From contig CALKGM010000001.1 in assembly GCA_938084675.1 (NCBI GenBank), positions 1 to 64,000 of the forward strand: a stretch of DNA of 64,000 nt. Direction: 5' to 3'. Source of the DNA: Candidatus Poseidoniaceae archaeon (GTDB lineage: Archaea > Thermoplasmatota > Poseidoniia > Poseidoniales > Poseidoniaceae). Under the pieces are notes generated by a model that did no database searches, had not been told where the DNA came from, and saw only the letters and a list, made by a program, of their open reading frames with translations. Of this stretch, positions 53,778 to 63,516 are shown piece after piece. The position numbers and the translations under genes are program-made. The first letter of the stretch is position 1; every line of letters starts with the position of its first letter.

Positions 53778-56225
53778 ATGTCTGCCCTTCTCAACAAACG
53801 CTTAGCCCGAAGTTTGTGGCGAACCAAACTCCGACTTTCCGCTGTCATCCTCATGGTGTTCGTCGGCGTTTTTGCCGGCATCACCTTTGGCGGCTATGCA
53901 TACAACCTCGGAGGCATGTACGATACCATGCAAGCCGATGATGAACGTGGTGCAAATCTTGCGGACCTTTGGATTGACAACCGTAGTGCTGCATGGACTC
54001 CCGAACAGGTCAATACCTTCTGCGATGCTTTGGGAGCCGCTTGGGATTCGTCAACGGTTTCTCAATCCCTTGATTCATGTGAAGGGCGTAGCGTGACCCA
54101 AGGTGCGATGTTCCACACCAACACTACCGGTGAACACATCATCAATTCACTATGGCACGGCATTCCTGACGGCGCCAATGCAGACCGCGTATGGATGCCT
54201 GAAGGTCACTCTGAAGGCCGAACGGCAGTTGCTGCCGATGAGATTGTCATCGATGCTCACGTCACTGCAGCGCTTGAACTCAGCCTTGGAGACACGGTAA
54301 GTATTGGAGCAGGAAATGCTACCGCAGATTTCACTCTTGTTGGAATGGGATACCATCCTCTGCACGTACTCATGGCCCCTGAGGGCACACTGTTTCCTCC
54401 TGAATCTGGAGAATACGTGGTAGGCTATCTCTCACATGCTGGAATGGCCCGCTTAACCGGCGAAGTCATCGGAACCAGCAACATCATCATGTTGGATGTT
54501 GAAGGGACACCATCCTTTGACCTACCCGACACCAGTGAGTATGAAGGAGAGGACATTGACGCTGTGAAGGGGTTGGTGGATACCGCCCTTACTGAATCGG
54601 AACTCGATGCCAGAGTGCGAGACCGCGGACAGAATGAACCCGTTGAGGTCATGCGACAGGACCTCAAAGGAACTGAGCGGACAACCGTCCCGTTTACCGT
54701 TATGATCGCATCAATTGCAGCAATTACGATTGTTTTGAGTCTACAGCGCTTGGTCCAAAGCCAGGCGAAGGAGATCGCAGTACTGCGAACACTTGGAGTC
54801 AAGCGCTCATCGCTTATGACCGGCTATCTCATTGCTCCGTTGGTGATTGGTGGCATTGGCTGTTTACTCGGAGTGTTAGCAGGGCCGAGTGGCATGAATG
54901 GAATGTTGGATTTCTACCAGGATTTAGTAGGCGTTCCAATTGTTGAACGCTCAGTACCACCATCAATTATCGGCACAGTCGTGAGTTCAACTATGATTGT
55001 TGTGTTCTTTTCAGGGGCATTTCCTGCCTGGAAGGCAAGCCGCCTTGACCCTTTGGCTGTTCTTAGCGGTCAAAACGAAATGCGAGTTGGCTCAAATCTC
55101 CTTCGCAAATTGACATCATGGATGCCAACGACGCTCGGGCTCTCGATTCGTTCGAGCATGCGTAAGCCGATTCGTCTGGCGATGACTTTTGTCGCAGTAG
55201 GAATCTCATTGATGCTTTTCGGTTCGATTCAAATGATGTCCGCAGGACTCCAAGATACGATGGTTGGAAGTCTAGAAGACGACCAAACATGGGATGCACA
55301 AGTCTACATTATGCCGGAGGCGGAAGGTCCTGTTGTTGATTGGGCAGACAGCAATGGTGCATCGTATGAGATGATTATTGAAATGCCACTTGGTTCAGTG
55401 GCGGATGGCGATGGAGTTGACAGAGTGTTCACTCTTGTAGGCCTCGACTCATATGATGAAGGCATGCGTTCAGTTTCTGTCCTAGAAGGAGGCACGCCAA
55501 CCGCAAACGCTGCCGTCCCCAAAGTCATGATGGACGAAGGCAGCATGAACTTCCTTGACTGGCAGGTCGGTGACCAGCACACAGTGAACATCAATGGGGC
55601 GGAACATGAAGTAGAAATTGTTGGCACCTCGGCCGCAGAATTGGCCCGTACGATGTATTTTGTTCGTGACGACCTGAGCGGTATTCTTGGCGTTAATACC
55701 ACTTCGATTTACCTTGATTTGCCTTCGGGAGTTGAGGTCAACTCTGCTCTAGGCGAGGTGTCGGTAGGAATTGTCGAGCGGCAAACACTCCTCAACGGAA
55801 TCAACAGTTTAATCGACCAACAGACTCAAATCTTCCAGACAATGATGTATCTTGGACTTCTTTTCACGGTCGTAGTCATGTTCAATACCATGATCATGAA
55901 CGTAGCCGAGCGAGACTTTGAACTCGCAACGCTTCGTGTCCTCGGTGCGTCAACCCGCAGCCTTGGGACGATGCTTCTGTTCGAAAGCCTCTTGATTGGT
56001 GTTATCGGTGGCATCGTTGGCGTCTTGTTTGCCTATGGCGGGGCTGTTGGGCTTGCTGCCTCGTTCTCTTCGTGGCAGTTCTTCGTTCCTGTGACGATTG
56101 TCCCGAGTGTTGCATGGCAACTTATGTCTGGAATCATTCTCATCGCTGTAGCAATGACGCCATTCGGTGTTTGGCGATTGAGAAAAATGAATCTCGTTGA
56201 GAAAATCAAAGACCTATCTCAGTGA
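53778..56225 (+). CDS. FtsX-like ABC permease
   Basis: 815 residues. An N-terminal membrane helix (about 15-40) precedes a large extracytoplasmic MacB-PCD-like domain (about 45-295). One FtsX module of three to four helices follows (about 296-425; SQAKEIAVLRTLGVKRSSL is the conserved coupling region). A second helix (about 460-485) and a second extracytoplasmic domain (about 490-690) precede the last FtsX module (about 690-800; ERDFELATLRVLGASTRSLG). The double-FtsX layout is typical of single-chain permeases of this type in archaea. It works with the adjacent ATPase. The exported substrate, perhaps a toxic amphiphile given the TetR control, is unknown. Confidence 0.85.
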   Translation: MSALLNKRLARSLWRTKLRLSAVILMVFVGVFAGITFGGYAYNLGGMYDTMQADDERGANLADLWIDNRSAAWTPEQVNTFCDALGAAWDSSTVSQSLDSCEGRSVTQGAMFHTNTTGEHIINSLWHGIPDGANADRVWMPEGHSEGRTAVAADEIVIDAHVTAALELSLGDTVSIGAGNATADFTLVGMGYHPLHVLMAPEGTLFPPESGEYVVGYLSHAGMARLTGEVIGTSNIIMLDVEGTPSFDLPDTSEYEGEDIDAVKGLVDTALTESELDARVRDRGQNEPVEVMRQDLKGTERTTVPFTVMIASIAAITIVLSLQRLVQSQAKEIAVLRTLGVKRSSLMTGYLIAPLVIGGIGCLLGVLAGPSGMNGMLDFYQDLVGVPIVERSVPPSIIGTVVSSTMIVVFFSGAFPAWKASRLDPLAVLSGQNEMRVGSNLLRKLTSWMPTTLGLSIRSSMRKPIRLAMTFVAVGISLMLFGSIQMMSAGLQDTMVGSLEDDQTWDAQVYIMPEAEGPVVDWADSNGASYEMIIEMPLGSVADGDGVDRVFTLVGLDSYDEGMRSVSVLEGGTPTANAAVPKVMMDEGSMNFLDWQVGDQHTVNINGAEHEVEIVGTSAAELARTMYFVRDDLSGILGVNTTSIYLDLPSGVEVNSALGEVSVGIVERQTLLNGINSLIDQQTQIFQTMMYLGLLFTVVVMFNTMIMNVAERDFELATLRVLGASTRSLGTMLLFESLLIGVIGGIVGVLFAYGGAVGLAASFSSWQFFVPVTIVPSVAWQLMSGIILIAVAMTPFGVWRLRKMNLVEKIKDLSQ

Positions 56226-56263
56226 AGCGAACCTTTCATGTGGCGTCTTGACCTCCAACGGCT

Positions 56264-57619
56264 ATGGAAGGCCTCCCGAAACCCGGTGAACGCATCATTG
56301 CTACCGTCAAGACGCTAAACGGCGAAGCCACTCACGGGGGTTTGGTCTTACCTTCACCTGCACCCCGCCACATTTCAATCAAACTTGACAACGGTTACAA
56401 TGTCAACTATCCTCAAGAAAACATCATCTCTTGGGAGTATGCGCCATCGGCCCAAACAGCACCATCACCAACCCTCAATGCCCCAGCGGCTTCATCCGAC
56501 CTGCCCAAAGTACGACTTATTCACACAGGTGGAACCATTGCATCGAAAGTTGATTATGCCACAGGTGCCGTTGATGCTCGGTTTGAACCAGAGGAACTTC
56601 TTGATGCCATTCCCGAACTCGCATCAATTGCACAACTTGACGCCCTCAAAATTGGGAACATGTTCAGCGATGACATACGTCCACAACACTGGAACTTGAT
56701 GTCAGAGGCTTGCGCAGCAGCCTTTGCTGACGGCTGCCGTGGTGTTGTCATCTCTCATGGAACCGATACCATGCACATTACTGCCTCTGCCGTAGGGTTT
56801 GCCTTTGCTGGAAAAGGAGAAACGCCTCCCGGACCCATAGCGATGGTTGGCTCCCAGCGGTCAAGCGACCGTGGGTCATCCGACGCAACTGAAAATCTGC
56901 TTGCTGCCGTACATTGGGCAGCCTATGGCCCTGAGCCTACTGGCGAAGCTGGCGATGCATGCGTCGTTGTCATGCACGATTCTCAAAGCGACGGTACAAT
57001 GGCTGTTCATTCTGGGTTTGCCGTTAGAAAGATGCACTCATCGAGACGCGATGCTTTTCAAGCAATCAACGGCAAGCCGCTAGCCCATGTCTCCATCACC
57101 TCTGAGGGCATTGAAACAAAACTGAATCCAGACTACCTCAAGATGCAAGAAAACAATCCAAGAAGACCCAAGACTCAACGCCCTACTAAGTTCGAGCAGG
57201 GTCAGCGCATTGCACAGTTCATGGCGGGACCGTGGCTTCACGCAGAGCATATTGAAGCCGTCATAGCCACAGGCGTACAAGGTGTCGTCATCCATGGAAC
57301 CGGACTCGGACACCTCCCCATTGAGGACCCACAGAAAGACGCCCCTGAAAACATACAGTTGTGGCGAGTATTGACGCGCTGTATGAATCGGGAACTTCCA
57401 GTGGTTGTCGTGAATCAATGTATTCACGGCCCAGTCGACATGAATGTCTATTCGAAAGGACGGAAACAAATCGACATGGGAATACTCGGGCATGGCATCA
57501 GTTCTACTCCTGAGGCGATTACTGTCAAAACCCACTGGTGCTTGTCTCAAGGACTTGATCTCAAACAGACCCTGGCGAAAAATCTCTGTGGAGAACACCG
57601 CGATAACCTGTTTGAATGA
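56264..57619 (+). CDS. gatD: Glutamyl-tRNA(Gln) amidotransferase subunit D
   Basis: The asparaginase-like subunit of archaeal GatDE, which frees ammonia from glutamine or asparagine to convert Glu-tRNA(Gln) to Gln-tRNA(Gln). 451 residues: a GatD-specific N-terminal beta domain (about 1-60, GERIIATVKTLNGEATHGG), then the asparaginase I-type core with HTGGTIASK (catalytic Thr; about 88-96) and SHGTDTMHITA (second catalytic Thr-Asp; about 164-174), and the C-terminal domain. Length matches GatD (about 430-450), not plain asparaginase (330). GatE is not in the window. It starts 38 bp after the permease gene. Confidence 0.92.
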   Translation: MEGLPKPGERIIATVKTLNGEATHGGLVLPSPAPRHISIKLDNGYNVNYPQENIISWEYAPSAQTAPSPTLNAPAASSDLPKVRLIHTGGTIASKVDYATGAVDARFEPEELLDAIPELASIAQLDALKIGNMFSDDIRPQHWNLMSEACAAAFADGCRGVVISHGTDTMHITASAVGFAFAGKGETPPGPIAMVGSQRSSDRGSSDATENLLAAVHWAAYGPEPTGEAGDACVVVMHDSQSDGTMAVHSGFAVRKMHSSRRDAFQAINGKPLAHVSITSEGIETKLNPDYLKMQENNPRRPKTQRPTKFEQGQRIAQFMAGPWLHAEHIEAVIATGVQGVVIHGTGLGHLPIEDPQKDAPENIQLWRVLTRCMNRELPVVVVNQCIHGPVDMNVYSKGRKQIDMGILGHGISSTPEAITVKTHWCLSQGLDLKQTLAKNLCGEHRDNLFE

Positions 57620-57656
57620 GCGCACCAATCAAAAACCGACAAGGAGTGGAAGGTTC

Positions 57657-59219
57657 ATGCAGGGGGATTCGGCACATCGGCTTGAAGACCTCAAGGCAAA
57701 GCAAGAAGCTGCCCGTCTTGGTGGCGGATTGAAGCGACAAGAAGCAATACGCTCATCGGGAAGGGGGACGGCAAGAGACCGTCTTGGAATGCTCCTCGAT
57801 GAAGGTTCATTTCTTGAAATAGATGCTTTTGTCACGCACCGTACTGATGACCACAATATGTTCCTTCACAAAACCCTCGGCGATGGAGTTGTTGCGGGAC
57901 AAGGCACCATCGACGGACGTAGGATCTACTGTTTTGCACAAGATTTCAGTGTCCATGGCGGTAGCATGGGCGAGATGCACGCCCTCAAAATTGCAAAAAT
58001 CGTGGAGATGGCAGAACGTGCAAAGGCTCCTCTTATCGCCATGTGGGATGGAGGGGGGCAACGCGCCCAAGATGGTGTCAATGCACTTGCTGGAACCGGC
58101 GAATTGTTGGACCGCTTGGTTCAATGCAGTGGAAGAATCCCTACGATTAGCATCGTACTGGGACCGGTAGTGGGTGCCTCAGCCCTCGCGGCATCGCTTT
58201 CTGACTTCACAATCCTCGGTGAAGAAAACGGCCAATTGTTCCTTTCATCCCCTCTAGAAACGCCCGAAGTGATCAACGGTGAAGTTGATGCGGCAGGATT
58301 GGGTGGTGCAAACCTCCATGCGTCCCGTTCTGGAATTGCATCCTTGATTGCTGACGATGAAGAAGACGCATGTGATTTAGCATGCATGCTCCTATCCTAT
58401 CTCCCCGACCATAACATGGCGGACCCTCCTTTTGTACCAACAGCGGACCCAATCGAACGCTCGAATGAGGTTTTGCAGGATGTTGTCCCCGACAATCCAA
58501 ACAAACCCTATGACATGGTCACCGTAGTGGAAGAAGTCGTGGATGATGGTATGTTCATGGAACTCTTTTCCGCATATGCAGATAACATCATCATTGGATT
58601 TGCGCGCCTCAATGGAATGCCAATTGGAGTTGTTGGAAATCAGCCAAAGGTGCTTGCTGGGTGTCTTGATATTGACGCCTCGATCAAGGCGGCTCGATTT
58701 ATTCGCATGTGTGACGCATTCAATATTCCCCTCGTCACCTTTGAAGACGTACCGGGATTCCTTCCAGGCGTGGTTCAAGAATGGGGTGGAATCATCCGGC
58801 ATGGTGCCAAATTGCTGTTTGCCTACGCAGAGGCAACCGTACCAAAATTGACTCTCGTTACACGCAAGGCTTACGGAGGCGCTTACCTGGCAATGTCCTG
58901 CAAGCATTTACAGAGCGATTACAACGTTGCATGGCCAACTGCTGAACTGGCAGTCATGGGGGCAGAAGGCGCAGTGAACATCATTCACCGGAGAGAAATT
59001 CAAGCTGTTGAGGATGATGAAAAAGAAAACGTACGGCTTCGACTTGTTGATGAGTACAAGGCAAAGTTTGGCGACCCCTATGTCGCTGCTCGCAATGGAT
59101 GGCTTGATGACGTCATAGAGCCAGCGGAAAGCAGATTACGACTCATACGGGCCTTGAACATCCTAAAGAGCAAGCGGGAATGGTCACCGCCAAAGAAGCA
59201 TGGAAACATTCCTTTGTGA
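57657..59219 (+). CDS. pccB: Propionyl/acetyl-CoA carboxylase carboxyltransferase subunit
   Basis: 520 residues of the PccB family (carboxyltransferase transferring CO2 from biotin to acyl-CoA). Two crotonase-like halves are visible: an N-half with DEGSFLEIDAFVTHR, GDGVVAGQGTIDGR, SVHGGSMGEMHALKI and DGGGQRAQDGV, and a C-half with VGNQPKVLAGCLDIDASIKAARFIR, PLVTFEDVPGFLPG and TRKAYGGAYLAMSCK followed by ELAVMGAEGAVNI. The ATG at 57657 has AAGGAG upstream. The same frame extends to 57444 inside gatD, where the match is lost. Biotin carboxylase and biotin-carrier genes are not in the window. It could serve propionate oxidation or autotrophic 3-hydroxypropionate-type reactions. Confidence 0.92.
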   Translation: MQGDSAHRLEDLKAKQEAARLGGGLKRQEAIRSSGRGTARDRLGMLLDEGSFLEIDAFVTHRTDDHNMFLHKTLGDGVVAGQGTIDGRRIYCFAQDFSVHGGSMGEMHALKIAKIVEMAERAKAPLIAMWDGGGQRAQDGVNALAGTGELLDRLVQCSGRIPTISIVLGPVVGASALAASLSDFTILGEENGQLFLSSPLETPEVINGEVDAAGLGGANLHASRSGIASLIADDEEDACDLACMLLSYLPDHNMADPPFVPTADPIERSNEVLQDVVPDNPNKPYDMVTVVEEVVDDGMFMELFSAYADNIIIGFARLNGMPIGVVGNQPKVLAGCLDIDASIKAARFIRMCDAFNIPLVTFEDVPGFLPGVVQEWGGIIRHGAKLLFAYAEATVPKLTLVTRKAYGGAYLAMSCKHLQSDYNVAWPTAELAVMGAEGAVNIIHRREIQAVEDDEKENVRLRLVDEYKAKFGDPYVAARNGWLDDVIEPAESRLRLIRALNILKSKREWSPPKKHGNIPL

Positions 59220-59220
59220 T

Positions 59221-61986
59221 TCATCGGAGTCGATTCACTCGTGCAAGGAGTCCACTCGGTTCTTCATCGGCCTGTATCTCAACTTCCACTTCAGGCTCGG
59301 CAGGGGCTACTCCGCTTTGATGAGCAGCACCTGTGCTCCGGGAACGAACCGCATACACGAGAAGGCTCGCCAAAATGGCTAGAAGAACTCCTGCAGTGAG
59401 CAGGCTCGTCTGCACATTAATTGAAGAGCCCGTAGACTCTTCATCCTGTGAGTTGGTATCGGCCGTTGACGTCGTCAAATCAAGGGCGTAAGTGGCCACT
59501 ACGTCTCGGTCTAATTCGTCATCATGAACCTTAAGTTTCACCATTACAATATCGCCCACATCTGATGAGATTGGGATTAATGTCACGCATTGAGCAGTAG
59601 AAGTTCCTTCATTCAAACATGAATGGCTGACGTCAACCTCTTGCTCGCCTAAGAATACCGTTGCATTGGTATTCAGAACTCCATCAACATCTGAAACACT
59701 CCATTGCATTGTTGCAGTGTTGCTATCAGTAACACGTTGTATGCTCGTCACCGTTGCAAAAGGAAGGTCCCCTACTGGCGTTACTGTGATTGTTAGCGGA
59801 TGAGTGTAGGAGGTTGTTCCGTCTGTGACATTGATCCAAACCATTTCAAATTGGCCATTGAAATCTTGCTGCGGAGTAATGAGAAATTCATTCAAAACCC
59901 GTTGAACTGACAGTTCTGAATGGCCATGGGATGATGACCAAGAAAGGACATCTCCATCAATATCGTAGGCCATCAAGGTGAGGTTGAGAACGTGAGTTGA
60001 ATCTTCATCCATTGTGATATTAGCCCAAGCAGATTCGTTGATGGTTATTGGGTCGTCCACCGACTCTACAAGAACTGGAATCTCCAACTCAATCCCGGGC
60101 GTCGTGCCATCACCTACCAACGCGTCCAGAACTACAGCTCCGTATTGGTTAGGAAGGGGTGATAAGGTGAGAATGCCGTTTTCCACCGAGAACATTACGG
60201 GACCCTCTGCTCCTGAATTTGCTCCGTTGACCGATACGAGAAGTGATTGTCCTTCGGGGTCGAGAACCACGTCGCTGAAATCAAAATCAAGATTGAATCC
60301 ATCTTCAAACAGGACCTGTTGAGGGACTGTCCCGATTTGAACTACCGGGTCGTCAACCGGGGAAAGAAATACACGAAGCGTGATGTTCTGTTCGTCAACA
60401 ACTCCACCATCACTTCTTAGTTTCAACTCAAGTGAACATTCACCTAGCCATTCTTCTTCTATTGCGTGATTGACTTCAACAGTGAGTCCATCTCCACCTA
60501 ATGTCACCCCGAAGTGGGATGAATTGGGGCCGAACAACGTTGCATCAACCGCACGGACAAGTGTACCGTCAGAGTCGGTTGCAGCGTCGGCAATATTGAA
60601 AATTGTACTTCCATGTTGAGGTAAATAAATCGTTGGAGGTGGAGTTGTAACAATCATAGGAGTGTTGGTCCTTGCGACCATGAACTCTACTGTTGAAGGA
60701 GCACCTTCCACCGAAATACGCATCCAAGCCTTGTGAGACCCAGGAGCTACGGGGGCCATAGGAAATTCACACAACGCCGTACCGTTGACTGCAAGTGAAC
60801 CGTTCGCCGGCCATGATTCATCAACCCAACCGCAATCGACACTCACATCGTAATTCCCTGGCAGTTCTGTGTAGTTCACACCGTCCCGTAACGTCCAATT
60901 GCTTTGTATCACAAATGTTTGTGTTGCATTCAGGGCATTTTGGGTATCAGGTGAAAAGGTCGTGTTGTTGAGAATAATGAAAGAACTTTGCTCAAGATTT
61001 TCGTCAACATAGGCATTTTGATCACTCACAATATGGGCTCCTTCAGCCCGATTAAACGCATCACGAAAACGGTCAATTTCACCGTATAATACTGCATCAA
61101 GGTAAGCGATAACATGTTGAGAACTCAATTCAATTTGGGCACTTTGGCTCATCGTTGCATCCCCGTCGCTTTCAAAGAATGACTGAGAATCTTGAAACTG
61201 GTAGTGATTTGCACCCAAAAGATGCATCCAGTGCCAACCGTACCCTCCTGCATCCTCAAGCCGCTCCATTGTAACTGTGGATGGAGCCACTTCATCTACA
61301 GTTCCGGTGATAAAGAATCCAGTGTTTGGTGAAGGGAAAACAGGAGAATATGATGGATTGAACCAGTCGTTATTTGAATTGAAACCATCCAAATCAAGAC
61401 CAAGGCCGAACAAACTTCGAGGAGGTTGAACAGTATCTGCACGTTGACTTAGATTGAAGTAAGGAATCGCAACGTAAGCCGCCGCAGCACCCTTCCCATG
61501 ACCGCCTACACCCCAATGGTCCACGTCGATATTGCCTGCACTCCCCATTACACGGAGATTGGTTTGGTTTTGAGATTCCATGACCTCTATGATGTCGGTG
61601 AGTAGGCTCAATGTTTCTTCAACATCGGTCTCGTCTTGCATCGGTTGTGTCACGACAACGATGAAACCACGCTTGGCTAATTCTTCAACAAAAAGCGTGT
61701 AAGCATCTATGTTTTCCCCGGAATCTCCAATAAATACCGTCCAAGGAAATGGCCCGTTACCAGCCATATCCTTATCTTCCCCATCATTCATTGCCGGATA
61801 TACCATTCTCACTTCAGGTGAAAACACTCCGTCAAGGCGAAATTCAGTCCAACCAACTGGAAAATCTACTCCATCGTGGCGCTCTTCGAAATTGGGATTC
61901 TCCGTCAAGAGAGCCGAACAAGGTGCTGCAAACATCAGCACGGCTAATACTATCCCGACCCAACGTTGGGGAATCATCGGCACCAT
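59221..61986 (-). CDS. Giant secreted protein with alpha/beta-hydrolase-like N-domain lacking the Ser nucleophile
   Basis: About 921 residues if started at the ATG at 61986, just before a signal peptide (VGIVLAVLMFAAPCSA). An ATG at 62046 overlaps aroE and is the alternative. Residues about 30-310 follow a chlorophyllase/PAF-acetylhydrolase-like fold (FPWTVFIGDSG, AKRGFIVVVTQP, VGGHGKGAA, GTVDEVAP, GANHYQF). The GxSxG elbow reads GHGKG, so the Ser is Gly, while the late His is kept. Ig/cadherin-like domains follow (for example TDSDGTLVRAVD, YDIDGDVLSWSS), then one membrane helix (about 880-900) and a short acidic tail with E(V/I)E repeats. A binding rather than catalytic role is likely. Its stop abuts the pccB stop (1-bp gap). 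Confidence 0.65.
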   Translation of the reverse strand: MVPMIPQRWVGIVLAVLMFAAPCSALLTENPNFEERHDGVDFPVGWTEFRLDGVFSPEVRMVYPAMNDGEDKDMAGNGPFPWTVFIGDSGENIDAYTLFVEELAKRGFIVVVTQPMQDETDVEETLSLLTDIIEVMESQNQTNLRVMGSAGNIDVDHWGVGGHGKGAAAAYVAIPYFNLSQRADTVQPPRSLFGLGLDLDGFNSNNDWFNPSYSPVFPSPNTGFFITGTVDEVAPSTVTMERLEDAGGYGWHWMHLLGANHYQFQDSQSFFESDGDATMSQSAQIELSSQHVIAYLDAVLYGEIDRFRDAFNRAEGAHIVSDQNAYVDENLEQSSFIILNNTTFSPDTQNALNATQTFVIQSNWTLRDGVNYTELPGNYDVSVDCGWVDESWPANGSLAVNGTALCEFPMAPVAPGSHKAWMRISVEGAPSTVEFMVARTNTPMIVTTPPPTIYLPQHGSTIFNIADAATDSDGTLVRAVDATLFGPNSSHFGVTLGGDGLTVEVNHAIEEEWLGECSLELKLRSDGGVVDEQNITLRVFLSPVDDPVVQIGTVPQQVLFEDGFNLDFDFSDVVLDPEGQSLLVSVNGANSGAEGPVMFSVENGILTLSPLPNQYGAVVLDALVGDGTTPGIELEIPVLVESVDDPITINESAWANITMDEDSTHVLNLTLMAYDIDGDVLSWSSSHGHSELSVQRVLNEFLITPQQDFNGQFEMVWINVTDGTTSYTHPLTITVTPVGDLPFATVTSIQRVTDSNTATMQWSVSDVDGVLNTNATVFLGEQEVDVSHSCLNEGTSTAQCVTLIPISSDVGDIVMVKLKVHDDELDRDVVATYALDLTTSTADTNSQDEESTGSSINVQTSLLTAGVLLAILASLLVYAVRSRSTGAAHQSGVAPAEPEVEVEIQADEEPSGLLARVNRLR

Positions 61987-62032
61987 ATTCACGTCTTCCC
62001 CCTTTTGTTCCCTCTCCTTAGAGGCTTCGCTG

Positions 62033-63016
62033 TCATGCATATTCACTTAGAGTGGTTTCGGCGACAATCAATCGATTCAACAACAACTCAAGAGAAGGAA
62101 GGTCGGCTTTTCGCTCAGGTGCCCAAAGGTGCTTCCAACACGCAAGATGTTGAGCAACGAGCAACCATCGCCCGTCCAAAGGCATCGCAAGTATTCGATC
62201 AACTCGTTCGTCCAACTCACCTCCCATGGCAGAATAAGAAGCATGGAGAAGCACATCTACATCAAAAACAGGCGTCCCAGATTCAAAATTCACAACAACA
62301 TCAGGTTCTTGGGATGTTAACGAATCCACCCACGGACCGTCTCCGAGTTCACGTTTACCCCCCAAAAGATGGATCTGCCCTCCATTTTGGGACCAAGCGA
62401 GAGCTGTTGAACGCGCAGCACCTCCACCACCCAGTAATCCGAGAACGTTACCGCGAGGATGAAATCCATGATGCGCCATAACATTGCAAAGCCCGAGACC
62501 GTCAAAACCAGCACTCCACCAGCCTTTTCCGTCCCACCGAAGAGCATTGATACTCTTGATTTCCCGCGAGTGATCAACGCAAATCACAGCCCCGGAGTCC
62601 AATTGATGTTTGAGTGGTGAGGTCAAATTCATCCAAATCTCGTTTTCAAACATCCGGGTTGGAAGGTTTTGAGCATGCTTGGGAGGAACTTGGCCAACAA
62701 ACACCTCGCCTTTAGGGGCAAGCGCGGCTGCAGGAATTTTCACTGCTCGTGCCGCGGCAACTGCTTTGTCCAAAAGAGCAGTTGTTCTAAATGTTCCAAA
62801 AACGGCTTGTGTCAGGTCCCACTCTTGAGGATGAGGTACCGAACCCGCGTACCCCCAAGCCAAAGCGTCTGAAATAGAAGGAACGTCCACAAGTTCCATC
62901 TTGAGCATCATTGAACGCCCTGACAAATGGAGATGGTCGCATACCAATGACATCAACAGCGGAGACAAACTGTGCCTGATGGGCGAACCCGCAATCCCAT
63001 ACCGGATTTCGCCCAT
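62033..63016 (-). CDS. aroE: Shikimate dehydrogenase with large N-domain insertion
   Basis: Reduces 3-dehydroshikimate to shikimate with NADPH in aromatic amino-acid synthesis. 327 residues (usual 270-290). The shikimate-binding SPIRHSLSP (11-19), the NLTSPLKH block with catalytic Lys136, GFDGLG (the Asp of the usual NTDG-type motif) and the GGGGAARST dinucleotide motif are present. In E. coli the NVTVPFK block lies near residue 60; here it begins at 130, so about 70 residues are inserted before it, rich in Ala/Val with a WGYAGS-PHPQEW stretch. Start chosen at 63016 (family N-terminus GEIRYGIAGSPI); 63040 is possible. Probably co-transcribed with the secreted protein gene after it. Confidence 0.88.
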   Translation of the reverse strand: MGEIRYGIAGSPIRHSLSPLLMSLVCDHLHLSGRSMMLKMELVDVPSISDALAWGYAGSVPHPQEWDLTQAVFGTFRTTALLDKAVAAARAVKIPAAALAPKGEVFVGQVPPKHAQNLPTRMFENEIWMNLTSPLKHQLDSGAVICVDHSREIKSINALRWDGKGWWSAGFDGLGLCNVMAHHGFHPRGNVLGLLGGGGAARSTALAWSQNGGQIHLLGGKRELGDGPWVDSLTSQEPDVVVNFESGTPVFDVDVLLHASYSAMGGELDERVDRILAMPLDGRWLLVAQHLACWKHLWAPERKADLPSLELLLNRLIVAETTLSEYA

Positions 63017-63106
63017 GATTCCCCGATTACTTTCGGTCATTTCAACTCATTCATGCTGTTTGACGAACAGTGAATTGGAATTCTTGTTCAGCGATTACGG
63101 GAGAAC

Positions 63107-63113
63107 ATTAAAA
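63107..63113 (+). promoter_or_regulatory. TATA-like box of the small membrane protein genes
   Basis: ATTAAAA is centred about 29 nt before the ATG at 63139, consistent with leaderless transcription of the three-gene run. Confidence 0.4.
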
Positions 63114-63138
63114 GGAGAGCCCCCGTTCAAAAAACAGC

Positions 63139-63516
63139 ATGGACACCCTCATCTCCCAGGCGAATAAGCAATCCAAATTTGGACAATTGATGTTTGGGCT
63201 CCTCAGCATGTACCTCTCGTTGGCCAGCTACCAGCAATTTGAGAAAGCACTCGGAGATGTATTTGGAGCCGCACCAGCCGTCATCATAGGAACCATTTTG
63301 CTTGCAGGCTATCAAATCATCAAAATCGATAAGAAAAATGAGCTGGAGGGTGGTTATATCACCAACCCATACACTCAAATCATCAAGAATAACTTGGGTA
63401 CTTACGAAGTGATAGAGACCAATCAAGAGCAACAACGATCATCAAAATTAGGGATGCTTATTACAGTCGGATTCATCATTTGGGCTTGTGAGCGAACATG
63501 GGCAAACGTACTGTGA
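63139..63516 (+). CDS. Small membrane protein, 125 aa
   Basis: Two membrane helices in the N-half (about 12-30 and 40-62, the second containing APAVIIGTILLAGYQI) and one near the C-terminus (about 105-122, ITVGFIIWACERTW), with a soluble middle. No family recognised. Its stop (TGA) overlaps the next ATG by one base, a translational-coupling arrangement, so it shares a transcript with the following two membrane genes. Confidence 0.6.
   Translation: MDTLISQANKQSKFGQLMFGLLSMYLSLASYQQFEKALGDVFGAAPAVIIGTILLAGYQIIKIDKKNELEGGYITNPYTQIIKNNLGTYEVIETNQEQQRSSKLGMLITVGFIIWACERTWANVL

Noticed and set aside
56264..57619. Plain L-asparaginase for the gatD gene
   Set aside because: The GatD-specific N-terminal beta domain and the 451-residue length favour GatD.
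57444..57656. Upstream extension of the carboxyltransferase frame inside gatD
   Set aside because: The stretch overlaps gatD, lacks similarity to PccB and is preceded by no better start than the ATG at 57657.
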